NCBI GenBank assembly: GCA_026413225.1
Contig: CM048552.1
Location: 160,778,053-160,842,052, forward strand
From: Otis tarda
Lineage: Eukaryota; Chordata; Aves; Otidiformes; Otididae
DNA: 64,000 nucleotides
Direction: 5' to 3'
Below are positions 11,341-23,518 of this stretch, piece after piece (position 1 is the first letter of the stretch; each line of letters opens with the position of its first letter). Under the pieces are notes generated by a model. It was not told the DNA's origin. It searched no databases and worked only from the letters and a program-made list of their open reading frames with translations. Both the position numbers and the translations under genes were made by a program.

Positions 11341-14300
11341 AGATTGTTCCACTGAATATAAAGCTGACAAGCCTGTTATTTTAAACGGGAAAGTGACAGG
11401 CTGTTATTTTAATGAGGTCTGCCGGTGCCAAGGTTAACCAAAGCTTTATTTCCCCTACAAAACGTTAAGGCTGCGCTTCTAAAAAAGGAGGGGCTCTGAA
11501 ATTTTACAGTTATTGATACTTTCTCAGCGCAGACAAGTGCTAAGAATTTCACCCAAGCCTTCTTGCACAACAAATGCTTTTGTTTTTCCACCTCTCTTTT
11601 CTTCTTTGTTTTCCTAAATTTGACTTTGTGACTTTAAATGGTCCGCAGCTCTGCCCATAACTGCCTGCTCGTGATTCATGTTTCTGCACAGAAAAGCAGA
11701 TGACAGCTCTTCTAATCGAGAACTAATACTGAATCCCAGTTATAAAGCACAAATGGGCGCTTGGGTAATTTGTGAACAAATGAGCTAGGCGACTTTCCAA
11801 AGCAAGACTTTTCTCACCAGAGTATTTTAAAATGAAATGAAAGGATTTTTTTTTTTTTGCTGTCATTGTCTCTAAGGGCTATCCACATCTTTGACAAGTA
11901 AAAAGTTAAGGCCTTTAATAACAGTAAGTAAAGAACGACTATTGGCCCTTCTGAATTCTCTGACTAAAGATATATATAACTTTAGATAGTTAGAGTGTAT
12001 TCAGCTCCCATACTAACTCTCCTACACTTATATATCTGCATTTGCAGTATGGTCCACAGCAACGTGGTGTTAACTCTTAACTCACTTAAGTTTCTAGTGC
12101 CATTTGAGATGCCTGCAGAGAGCTGGTCAAATCTCCTATAGGTATTATGTGACGTCCCAGTGTACTGTCTTGGATGACCTACTTGCATTTTGTTTCATTC
12201 AGCTTTGATCTGGAACAGGCGTTGTAAAGCAATCCAGGTTGCCTATTGCATGTGTTTCAAGGAAAATAATTTACAGGTCTGCATGAGTGCTGACATGCGC
12301 TTGCAGAAGTCTCCTTGACATCTGTGGCCTGGCAATGCTTGTGCCACAATGTCACACATTGGCTGGCTCCAGGGACAAGTGCCATTGCTGATCTAAGGGG
12401 CTGGACTCTCACTGCTTGGAGCTGTTCAAAAACAATACGAGCAAAACGAGCGTGTTCCTTATGAGACTGCCATATTTTTGTGTCTTAACCTTCACCTGTA
12501 GGTCCTACCTCCAGCACTCTCCAGAGCTCTGCAGAGAGCTTAGCACTGCCTTACATCATCAAATGGAGACTTTTTTTAATAAAAGTATTGACATTACTGC
12601 TTACAGGCATGTAGATCCTCACACCAAACTCTTCCCACATTCAACATTCCTTTTGGCTGGGGAGAGAGGAAGGGGAGAAGTCTGTCAAATGGTGGAGCAG
12701 CTTGGGCTAAACTTCTGCTCCTTTCTGTAAATGTGTCCATTTACCCTCGTTCTTGCTCTTGGCTTGATTTGCACAACCAATCCACCTCCTGAAGTAGGTT
12801 TGTCAGGCCAAGTTCACTGCACTTGGCTCCCAGTAAACAAAAACATTGCTTTTGGAAAGTGGAAGTTACTGGAAATGTCAGTGCCCTGAAATCTGTAGGA
12901 ACTTAAAGCAGCTTTCCCCTTTCATGTAATACCTGGGAACAGCACTAAAAACTGGCCTATAAATCTGATTCAAGCAAATCCAAAGCACTTGGAGGAATCA
13001 GCTTTTTATTGCAGATAAGTATAGAAGTAGCACCAGAAATATGCTGGAATCTTAAAGATAAAATGCCAGAGGCTCTTCTGTGGCAAGGCTTAGCTGTTAA
13101 GCACTGATTCTCTGTGAACAGTCCTTCATCTCTCCAAGCAAAATTGTTAATAGCTCATGTAAACAATTACTGATAGAGTATTTCAAGCTTCTACAGACTT
13201 TCATTTGTCCTGGAAATGTTCATCTGGTACCAGCAGTGAAGTGGCTGTTTCTTCTCTTAAAACTCAAGGGTTTACAGGGAACCACACGTGTTATAATAGA
13301 TAAGTAGTTCAAGCCTCCCAACAGATGTGAGAAGCGTATGATTTCTAAGGGCAGCGAGAGCTGGGATACATCCTTTCATAACAGAGCCAGAAGGATAATT
13401 GTACTTCATACTTGAAGTAGCCTTACATTTAACTTCATTTTTTCTAGTGGTTACTTCTTGACATAGCTCCATTGCCTTCCAAGCTGAAGAAGCTCTCAGT
13501 GGGCTCTCAATGCCTTGAAATAACTCAAAATTCAGCAATAAGATGATGGCTACCTTGGCAGCAACTTCTGGACTTCTGACCTTCCTCTCCCTGAACCATG
13601 AGCGGCATATCCAGCTGTTTACCCAGAGTAGAGCGAGCCGCAGAGAAAAGGCTGTGCTAAGGCGGCCAAAAATGCACAAAGCAAAGAAATAAGTAAAGCC
13701 TGAGTGTGCAAATGAGAGTTTTGATGAAGGATCCACCTTAAGATTACTGTACACTGTCATAAAATGTCTGAGACGTCTTCTATGCAATGTAAAAACCAGT
13801 ACAGTTTCGTGGCCTGGTAGCCATCACAATATTCAAACCCTCTCATATTGGCGGGAACGTCAGGCCCCACAGGCTCAGCCCAAGTGAGGGCGGTTGCGAC
13901 GAGTAAGAAATCAGAGCTGGCAAAATGCATTTCTCTGCATCATAACCTGTAGTGGTATTTTACCAGAACACCTCGAACTTGCAACCATGGCATGCAAACT
14001 CCCGCTTCCTTCGATATTACGTTTTCATTTCATCCAGAATCAATGTTTACTAGGTTTCCTTCCCCTCGGGGTTCTGATTGCCAGTCATTCAGTTTAACTG
14101 AAACTAGAGCTTGATTTCAATGGCCTGGATGTTTGCATTCTGCATTTTTTTAATCCTGATGTAAAAATCTCAATTATTATATCCAGTTGAGAGAGAATTA
14201 AAAGTCAGCGTACAGGCTTTGTGGCCTTGCATGTGGTGATGTGGAGTTCTGTATTTATTTATTGCTAAATTTTCTTTACAGACTCTCTGAGGAAGATGCA

Positions 14301-14420
14301 CCATTTCATTTTCAGAGTGGCTTCAGAGGGGAGAGAGGATACAACAAATTGGTGTTATAACACATGCAAATATAATTATGTTATAATAATTATTTATGTT
14401 AAATAATTTATGTTAAAATC

Positions 14421-14848
14421 TGTCCTGGTTTTGGCTAGGATGGAGTTAACCTTCACCTGAGCTGGGAGAACAGGAGCTGGTGGCCCCTGTGGCTGGGGCA
14501 CCAGCTGGGATAGTTTACTAATTAGCCAACATTGGGGATAGTTTACCCAAATTAGCCCGAGGGCTATTCCATACCCTGTGAGATCATGCTCAGTATGTAA
14601 GTGAGGAGGGTAGTGAGAGGAGCCTCCTGCTATTTGGGAGGAAACTGGGCATTGGGATTTGCTGTGAGCTATTGTATTGTATTTGTTTTCCCTCTCTGTT
14701 TTGTTTTCTTCTGTTATCTCTCTTAAATTTATTTTTTTTGTTTCATCTTTTGATTACCAATTCTCCTCTCCATCCCACTGGAGGGCAGGGGGGAATGAGT
14801 GAGAGAGAGACTGCGTAGCTTGGTCCTGAGCAGGGCTAAACTACAACA
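14421..14848 (+). mobile_element. Solo LTR, ERVL-type, subfamily A
   Basis: The 428-bp element starts TGTCCTGGTTTTGGC and ends GGGCTAAACTACAACA. It has a degenerate TATA region (CATGCTCAGTATGTAAGTG), a T-rich segment and a G-rich tail (GGAGGGCAGGGGGG). Flanks AAATC and ACATC form a likely 5-bp target duplication with one mismatch. No internal retroviral coding region adjoins it, so it is a solo LTR. It lies antisense to GPC6 and is the closest relative in this window of the hairpin-capped element. Confidence 0.85.
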
Positions 14849-15793
14849 ACATCTAAGTCCAAAATAAAAATCACAAAAGATTTAGAATGAAAACAATAAT
14901 ATTGTTAGAGGGAGAAAGGCTTATCAAAGGATGTTTCTAGTGAGGCAAGTAGGCTCAGCAGTAAAAGCACTTATCAGGAAAACAATCTGAGTCAGAGAGA
15001 GCCTTGTACTGTAAATCTACTGTGTCAATATACTAATGACTTTCATTACCTTCCTACTGAGGAGAGGGTGGGTTATCCTCCGCTGATGTGGAGTTGCACT
15101 CTCTTGTCCTTTCATGATAGGGTTAAGTGCTCCAATTACTGGACCCTAACAGAACAACCGCACAGCTTCCTCAGGGCTGCCTGAGACTCAGACAGATTTT
15201 GGCGGGAGACACAGAGGCTGCGTATGGGTCTAGCTACTGCTAATGCTTAAGGATCACTCCAGAAGAGGGGAAAAAAAAACTAAGTCCAGTTTGAAGTACA
15301 GGAAAGTAATGAGGCGTTCTCATAAGATTTTATCCTAAAGCAGTGAAAATCCGATGAGACTAATTGATTTCCTATTTTCTGCCGTGGCCAGGTGGAAAGT
15401 AATGAGTTGAGATATTCTTGTAAGATTAGTGTTCAATCTAATCCCGAATTAGGAAATGGACCCCTTCTAGTTTTGATTCACTTTGAAGCTAAAAGTGCTA
15501 GGACATGCTTCTGTCTAGAGCCTGAGCCCCATGACTGGGTGAACAGCACGAATTCAAGGTGCACTGCTCACCTCTGCCGTAAACTTGATGTGCTCTGCAA
15601 GACCCATTTGTGGAATCTAATCTGGACAATCTAAAGAGCAAACACTGAGAGAGAAATTTTGTATGGGTAAGAATGAGCAGAGTAGCAAGCACTTGAGGCA
15701 TACTGTGTGAATCTGAATGAGAAAGTGTCTGTCCGAAAGAGTTTTCATTCCAAATAGGAAAAAAAAGAGCAGAAAGGAATATCCCTATCTTTT

Positions 15794-15806
15794 TATATAT
15801 ATATAT
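15794..15806 (+). repeat. (TA)n microsatellite
   Basis: Short TATATATATATAT run in an AT-rich stretch. Confidence 0.8.
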
Positions 15807-16574
15807 GAAACATAATTGTATGTGAAGAAAATTACTTGAAATCAAACACAGAGTCACTGGATAAACAAAGCATTACTCCTACATCTCTAGCATCTTCTTC
15901 ATAATGAAAAATCTGTTTTCCCTCTGTGGGTATTCCTTTGGGTAAAAAGCCTCCCCACTGCTCCAGGAATATGTCTACCTAACAGTCATGACAATATAGT
16001 ATAGCTCAAGCTGTATTTAAATCAAGCAGGTAAATACAGCATGCAACTAGACTTGGTGTTACTGCTCGAGTATTTATTGTGGCTCTTGGGCCAGGTTTGT
16101 AGGTTGCCATCCATCTCCCTGCCACCGCAAGTGTGCTGCTGGCATCTGGACACTCTTTCGTTGCTGCATTGCTGAGGGACCTATGCTGCTTTCTAGGCAC
16201 TGCCAAGTGAATGGGCCTGAGTCAGGCAGCTGCGTGTGTGAAGCTGATTTTGCCTCCCAAGAACGAAAGGTGAGTGCCAACCCAGGGCCGGATGGGAAGG
16301 CAAACTAGAGAGAGCTGGGAAGAGCTGGAGGAGGTGAAGGTGTGGCTGCTGCTTCTGACGGCCTGGGAAAGGAAAGGCAGCTCTGGCTACTGCACCGCAT
16401 GTGCTGGGCAGTGACACGAGGCCAAGCCTGCCTTCTACTACAGGCAACAGGCACCGACCATCTTGCTGTGCCTGCCCCTTCCTCTTACCTTTAGTGCTAA
16501 CGCAAGAGGCCCCTGCGTCACAGAGGCTATAGAGGGAGGGCAGGCACATGATCCCAGCCGGCTGCGTGGCTCTG

Positions 16575-16597
16575 TAGTGACAAGGATGCTGTCACTA
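16575..16597. repeat. 8-bp inverted repeat
   Basis: TAGTGACA, spacer AGGATGC, TGTCACTA, next to a small CpG-containing patch (TTACGCGGGG, GGACGTCGG). Confidence 0.6.
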
Positions 16598-18215
16598 GGT
16601 TACGCGGGGCCCTAATAGGACGTCGGAAGAAGGTGATCTGCATTTTCTGGTGAGGGCAGAGTGGGTGGGGAAAGCAAAGCTACAGGACCTGAAGCAATTG
16701 TTCTGCAATGGGAGTGACCTAGGGAGTCACTTCACAAAGAACAGTAAAATATTCTTGTCTCATTCTTCCCTCAAAGCCTGGGCCATCCCTTGCCTGCTGT
16801 CTGTGAGCACAAACAGGTGAAGCTGAGTGTTGCCTGCTGCAGAGCTGCCTACAGTTGGCAGGCAGCATCCTGTCAGCTGCCCCTCTTGATGGAGGCGTGT
16901 AGCTGGACAGAAGATCTATGCTTGCTCCTTGCGCTTCGGCAGCTTAAAAGCAGCCTAGCCTCTGTGCCAGCACCCCCAGGACTGCTGAGGCTGCTGCACA
17001 CTCGTTATTTATTTGTCTCTTTCAAAGTGCTTTCCCCTTCTTAGCCCACTGCTGCATTTCAGGAAGGATTCATGCGAGGCCACGCCAGGCATTCGGTGAT
17101 CACAGGCTGTGTTCCCACGGTCGTGAGCCTATCATGAAAATAATGACATCATAAAAGTAATAAGTGCTGCAGTTTGTTTTCCTCCAAAATCCAGAAGCTT
17201 TAGAATTCATGTTTTGGGGGATTTAGTAATAGTCACTAAGGCTGGAAAATTTGATTTATTTTACCATAATAGTGAAGACTGCAGATATTAAGAAAAGCAG
17301 TTTCGCATGACAGGGGGTGAAAATCTAGAAAATTTGCAGTTTACAAAAACTAAACCCAAACTTATTTACAAGGTAGAAGAAACTCAAAATGGAAAAAATA
17401 CAACCTCAAAAAGGGTAGAGTCACAAATGAGATAAAGATAATAATAGAAACATTCACATTTTCTGTCTATTTTAGCTATAAAAACAGTGATATTTTCCAG
17501 TCAGGAACTCTTCACCAGACAGAAGAGATTACCCTCACTGAGTCAAAGCTACCGCTGACACTGAATGCATAAAATGTAGGCCACTGCCTGAAGTATATTT
17601 TCAGGAGCATCCCATAAGGATGCTGAGCTTCACAAATGCTTTCATTTCTTATCCTCTTAATTGGAGTATTTCAAGAATGCCATTTGGAAAGCCTGGGATT
17701 TGGTGACATGGAGTAGAAAAGGACCAGCAAGGTACTGACACAGGGTACAAGAGTCCTAGCTAACCCCCCCACCTCCACCCATAGGAGTTGATATGGGTAT
17801 GTGATGAAAGACCAAAACCTGCCGTCTCTGAATTACCTGTGAGAGAAAAGGCACAATATTGACAGAAAATAAATGTGATTTTCAGCATGCGAGTTGGAAA
17901 ATTCCCCTTCTGACATCTTTTCCTCCAAAAGTCTCAGAGCAGTTTGAGAAGCTAAACTATAAGGAAAAATTATGAAGACTCACCTGAAGTATAAACTCAG
18001 TTAATTGTTTTACCATGAAATTGTTAAGCAGCAGTGATTATGCTGTAATTTATAACTCATTTTTTAGTCACTGCAAATTTACTTCAGTACTTCCCTGAAA
18101 ATTCCCTGACAGTAATTTATGCAGGCCAAAGTCATATTCTGTCAAGCGTGTCTCCGGCTATCATACTTCATCTGTCCATCAAAGCCAATAACTGTAGATG
18201 CAGGGAATTTCAGGA

Positions 18216-18241
18216 AAAAAAAAAGTAAAAAAAAAAAAAAA
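18216..18241 (+). repeat. A-rich tract
   Basis: Two long A runs separated by GT, followed by AGAGGAAGTAGAGG purine-rich sequence. Confidence 0.85.
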
Positions 18242-19675
18242 GAGGAAGTAGAGGAACAGAAGTCTTTTACAATGAGTGAGATAATGCTTGACATTAAAAA
18301 AAAAAAGGATGAGAATGGGTTTCAGAAACACTGTGCTGCTGCTATCCACTGCTCTTAAATCTTTGCATACAAGAACAGAAGGTTCCTAGAGGGGACCTGA
18401 CGTTTGTGGAGGAAAGGGAGCAAATGTACTGTTGTTCTCAACTATACAAATGCTCAGAGAGGGGTAGCTTGAAAAAAATTAAAAGCCCTGTAGAAAGAAC
18501 AGACCAGCACCATTTTTTCTTTATTTAATTCCTATGTACAATAGAAGAAAGAACATGAAGCAAATACAATGTTCAAGGGAAAAAAAAAAAGGAAAATTAT
18601 ACTTATTAGCATGCCTTTTTATTCTGCGCTGTTAACATCTTGCTGTTGTGTAAAAAGATTGCCATGAGGAAGAACAAGAAGCAGGAGAAGCACAGAATCC
18701 TAATTGAGATTTCCATCCTAAGCAAACACTGTGATGATTGCTCATTCATCTGGCATTCCTCCTCTCCCTTAGTCAGCACTCTGAATGGCGATGTCCTCCT
18801 GTGATATTTCTGAGTAATGGCCTGACCTACTGGTCACTTGCCAGCAGAACTAACAGTTGTTGACTACTCAGCCCTAAATATCAAGCAAGTAGTTACATCC
18901 TCTCTAGTTCATATTCTCAGTCACAAATGGGCACATACGAGGAGGAACAGTCATGCAGCGTCAGTCATATGAATTCAGCAGCTATGGGACAGTGTGATGA
19001 CGTTCAACATTTTTGTCACAGCAGTAATAATTTGCCATTAAGTACAATGAAAAATCCATTACTTCTCATTTAATTGGCTCTCTTTTTTTTTTTTCTCCTG
19101 TTTTATCTCTCTCTCTCCTTTATTTCCTCCTTTATGCAGAACAGAATCTCCCTCTTCAGCTCTCTCAGAGCTCATGGCTGGGATATGCTGAGGTTGTGAT
19201 CTGGCTTGCTAACCACCTCCCAGGGTTATGGTAGCTCCAACTTTTGTCTGTAAACACTTGCAGGGGAGCTTGACCCACTGGGTGAGACAGGATAGCCTCC
19301 CATGCTCTGTGAGTCTGGAGGACGATCCCCTGCACTGTGGCTGGGCACAAGAGATGGGAAACAGGAACAAGTTCCACCACCACCCTTCAGCCAGTGAGTG
19401 CTACCTCCTATTTGTACCCAGCCGCCTGCGTGTGCACCTGCTGTTCCTGTGAGATCTTAAAGAAGTTGTCTCAATACCAGTGAATTCATGCAGGCACAAA
19501 GAGATGGGATGTGGCTTAAGAAACTCTTCCTTGGCACCTCCAAGCTATGAGCCTGCCAGCGTGAGCACAACTATGGGGCAGGAGATTCGTTGGGTCACAA
19601 CACTGAGTGCGCACAGAGCTAAACCAAGCGTGCAATGTAAACATGTGTTTTTGTTGGGCTATTGTTTTAGCATAC

Positions 19676-20239
19676 TGTCCTGGTTTCAGCAGGGATGGAG
19701 TTAATTTTCCTCCCAGTAGCCAGTGTGTTTTGGGTTTTGGATGTGAATAATGTTGATAAACACACTAATGATATGAGTTTTTGCTAATGAGACCAAGGAC
19801 ACTGTCCGGCTTTCCAGGTCTTGCTAACATGCAGGTGCAGGAAGCTGGGAGGGGTATAGCCAGAATAGTTGACCCAAACTGGCCAAAGAGAGTATTCCAC
19901 GCCATAAACATCATGCTCAGTATGTAAGTGGAGGTTACCTGGGGGTGCATGGCTCTCTCTCTCTTGGTCCTTTGCTTGCTGCTCGGTTTCATTTCTGTGA
20001 TCACTGCTCGGTACGGGCTGTATCAGTCACTGGGACATCAGGTGGTGAGAAATTGTGTGTTGTTCATTTTGTATATTTTAGTATCCTTGTATTTTGTTAT
20101 TATCCTAATTTTCCTTTGCTCTTCTAGTAAACTGTCTTCATCTCAACCCACAAGTTTTCCTTTCTTCCCAATTCTCTCCCCCATCCCGCTGGGGAGCACG
20201 AGCGAGAAACTATGTGGTGACTAGGGCTAAACCACAACA
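19676..20239 (+). mobile_element. Solo LTR, ERVL-type, subfamily B
   Basis: The 564-bp element starts TGTCCTGGTTTCAGCAGGG and ends GGGCTAAACCACAACA. Flanks CATAC / CATAA fit a 5-bp duplication with one mismatch. It shares long blocks with the LTR at 34970 (AATGTTGATAAAC, AATGAGACCAA, AGAGAGTATTCCA, CATCATGCTCA) but differs from subfamily A in the middle. The short open frames in it (for example 19928-20224) are LTR sequence, not genes. Antisense to GPC6. Confidence 0.88.
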
Positions 20240-22469
20240 CATAACCATTTCTGAGGACCACCAGGTCATTCTAGATATGTACATAAACATATACCCCCCT
20301 ACAATTAACTACTGCTGCATGCCACGTTGTGTCCTGTGACCCCTAAATCAGGTACTACTGGAGACCTATGATTCCCATCCAATCCTTATACCTGAATTTC
20401 CTTTCCCAGAAACCAGGAATTACACACGTTTTGGGTGGTGTGTACTTGAGTCTTGACAGTCTGGAGCAGGGACTCAAGCCAGAGGAGTTACCCCAGCCTG
20501 AGGATCCAGAGCAGCTGGAAGCTGTCATATAGTCTCCACTTTGCTGGTGGAGACTAAGTGGAGCAACGCACTTCTAGATATATCAAGTCAGCATTGAAGA
20601 GGTTAAAGCATATTAAAAAAGGTTTCAAGAAACCTTCCCTAGAAACTAATGTTGCCTGTAGTCATAGAGCAGATGTACTTCTGTGGAGAAGCTATAAATC
20701 CTGTGAGTACCCTAATAAAAACACGACACATTCATTGGAACAATGTGCCCCATGGATTTAAACTGCATCTTATAACTTTTTCCTGAAAATAATTATCGCA
20801 CCTATTAGAGGCTATATTTGGGATTTTTAGCTTTATACATACATCTGCTTTCCTCTCTCTAGACAGATATTCTGCTATGAAGGACATGTGCACTAGCAGC
20901 CTGATTTTCTCCCCAAAGAACAGAAATAACCCTGTGACTATACACTGGGGCACCGGTTACAGTTTAAATCAAGGTGCCCTTGAATATGGCTTGAAGATAC
21001 AGGCACTGAAAATCCTACTTCTAAACTGTTCCAGGAGCAACATAAACCTTTTTGCACAAAATACATTTAAAAGTGTTTCTGTTCATATCAGTCCATTGGA
21101 TGATCATGCTGTATTCATAAAAAAAAAAGCAGTGGAACAAGAATTTCAGAGCAATGTAATCTTGGTGATATTTCTCTTAAGTGGTTTTCCAAAACACCAT
21201 GGTTGTCACAGTTGCTGCTTTGGAATAACCTTCTGAAAAAATATCTTCATTGCAAAACAAAGCCAAATGAAACCTCTATAACTTCATTCTTTTTAAAGAG
21301 TTGACAAGTTAGATTCAGTGATGCTGCCTAGGCTGGCTTCAGATTCTAGGCGCGTTTTGTAGCTTATTTAATTTTTCCTTCAAAATCAGACAACAGGCAA
21401 GTATCACTGCTAGGATCTTATTTTTCTGTGAAATTCAAAAGGAATTCAGTAGGTAGAAAGCACAAAAAAAAAAAAAAATCCCAGAAAAATAGACTGAACA
21501 ACTCCCTCCGAGGATAGCACAGATTTAAGAAAAACCTACAGAGCATTCTTACCAGAAAGAGAAACAAGAAGTTATAATAATGAGGAGGGGGCAAACAATG
21601 CACAGGGACAAGTCAAGCGAGCCCAATAGGCAAACTGAAAATAAATTCAATTACAGAAAGAAAGACATGCCTGATAACTCCAGGAATAGAACTAAAATTT
21701 CATTTTGTTGAATGTACAGTGGATACATATGGTCCTATACAATGAATAACAAAATTATTTTGTGCACATTAAGCTTACAGTGTGCTGAAGTGACTCCTCA
21801 CATTAATTTGACTCCAAACACCAAAAGCTGGTCTTGCTCTAACATGATGAGCAGTAGCCTGCATTACAGCTCTAACCAACCTTATTTTCATCACAAACAG
21901 AATTTGGCCAATACAGTACTGGGAGCAGATAGCTCTGGTTGTCATCCTTAGGGACAGCAAGCTAACCTACTTTCTCTCAGCAGACGGATGATTTCTATGT
22001 GTTTACCTCAGCAAAGAAAAAGTACTACTGAAAAAAAAAATAATGCACACTTGGGGACTAAAGCATCCTAGAAAATCCAGGCGATATTTCCTCGTAACAT
22101 GTGCAAAATACTCACAATGCACACTGAAGTCCTGGAGACATTTGTGGATGAGATGCTTCACACGCAAAAGTAATGGTACTGGGAAAGCCACAAATACTCA
22201 GGTTTGCTGATGGGAGCTTGCCGTACAGTAGTCACAAAATGATCCGTATATCCACTTATAAAAAGAAAACTTATTTATGAGCAGCAAAGCCTTATGAAAG
22301 CATGGCTTCTCTACCAGCAGCAATATTAATGAAATTTATTTTGAGCTGATATGGAAATACATCATATATGAATTACCTATGATTTTCAATGTTTAACATT
22401 TTTAAAATAACAGCAAATGTAAGGCATATTCCCCCCTCGTCCTGCCCTGAGAAATTAAAACAAAAGTGC

Positions 22470-22610
22470 TAACGACTTTCTAACGAACCATTGTTTTGTT
22501 TGTCTAGAATCCCAATAACAACACACACCGGCTGAGAGTCAGCATAACCCACTTTGTTGCAAAAGCCTAAATAAGAACTGATATTAAATCAATGTCCTGA
22601 TAATTTGCTT
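22470..22610. promoter_or_regulatory. Candidate conserved noncoding element
   Basis: Repeat-free, moderately complex sequence with a SOX-like ACCATTGTTTTG, then CACACCGGCTGAGAGTC. The call rests on texture only; there is no alignment evidence. Confidence 0.15.
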
Positions 22611-23495
22611 CCCCAGAGCCCTCTCATTCCCCACAACAGGAAAGCCAGTAAAACTTAAAGTAGTGGTGCCTTGCAGTGCTGATTTGGATTAGCTTTATTG
22701 CAGCCAGGAGCAGATTTTGGCCAGTATTAAGTGCTTAATTCTCACTGACTATTGTTTTTTGGGGGCATGCCCATTATCCACAGACCATCTACTCTCTGTG
22801 GGATGTAGGTTACATCAGTGACTATACTGATCTCACACATCTTAGGCAGGAATGCTATTGAACGTGGTGCTTTGCATGGTGAACTAAGGGAGCTGGCATG
22901 CAAAGCTACAGGAAGACCCAGCAGAATTGCTCATCCAGATCCTTTTGTCCAAGCCAGACACAGTAATTCTAGTGCAAAACAATATCAAATTTTCAAGCAC
23001 ACCCTACTTATGTTTCTCCTATATTTGAAAAGTTGTAAATGTTAGTATATCTGTAAAGGCATGTGTTTTTAACCCTGGAGTCAAGGATATTAACTGCTAG
23101 ACACTGAAGGTAGATCTACATTGCTAAATAAAAGCGGGAGAAGGCACAAGCATGAGACCTCAAATGGTTCATGGTACTAAATTGTTAAATTGTTCCCTGG
23201 TACTGCATTGGATCACTCCCAGTTCTTAGTCCATCACAGTGTCCTAGCATGGCTTGGGAAGAATTCATTCCAGGGACTGTTCCCAGCAGGCAATGCACAT
23301 GAGATTGTGTATTTGTCATACCTTCTGCCTTCTACAGCTCTCTAATGCCATCCTGGCAGGCTTTGCTTTCTCTTGTACAATCATATACCTGCGTGCCATG
23401 TTCAAGGACATACAACACATATGCTCAGTTTCATGGTTCCACACTGATGGACTGCAGGACAGCTCTCACATGATTTCAGATTGTTTGAACTGGAA

Positions 23496-23518
23496 ACACA
23501 CACACACACACACACACA
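23496..23518 (+). repeat. (AC)n microsatellite
   Basis: Pure AC dinucleotide run of 23 bp; likely polymorphic. Confidence 0.95.

Larger units (their letters stand above)
5147..14420 (-). other. 3' part of the 54-kb intron
   Basis: Mostly unique sequence. It contains the T22 run, the CpG patch near 11.2 kb, and two unrecognised minus-strand open frames (10203-10421 and 13272-13787). Texture at 5700-6130 and 11620-11860 suggests possible conserved noncoding DNA but cannot be tested here. Confidence 0.65.
14849..19675 (-). other. Intron between two solo LTRs
   Basis: Unique sequence with a slightly GC-richer patch (16080-17050), a (TA)n run and the A-rich tract near 18.2 kb. No exon recognised. 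Confidence 0.6.

Noticed and set aside
16193-16549. 118-codon minus-strand frame
   Set aside because: It lies in a GC-richer patch with Ser/Pro/Leu-rich composition; no domain or splice context.
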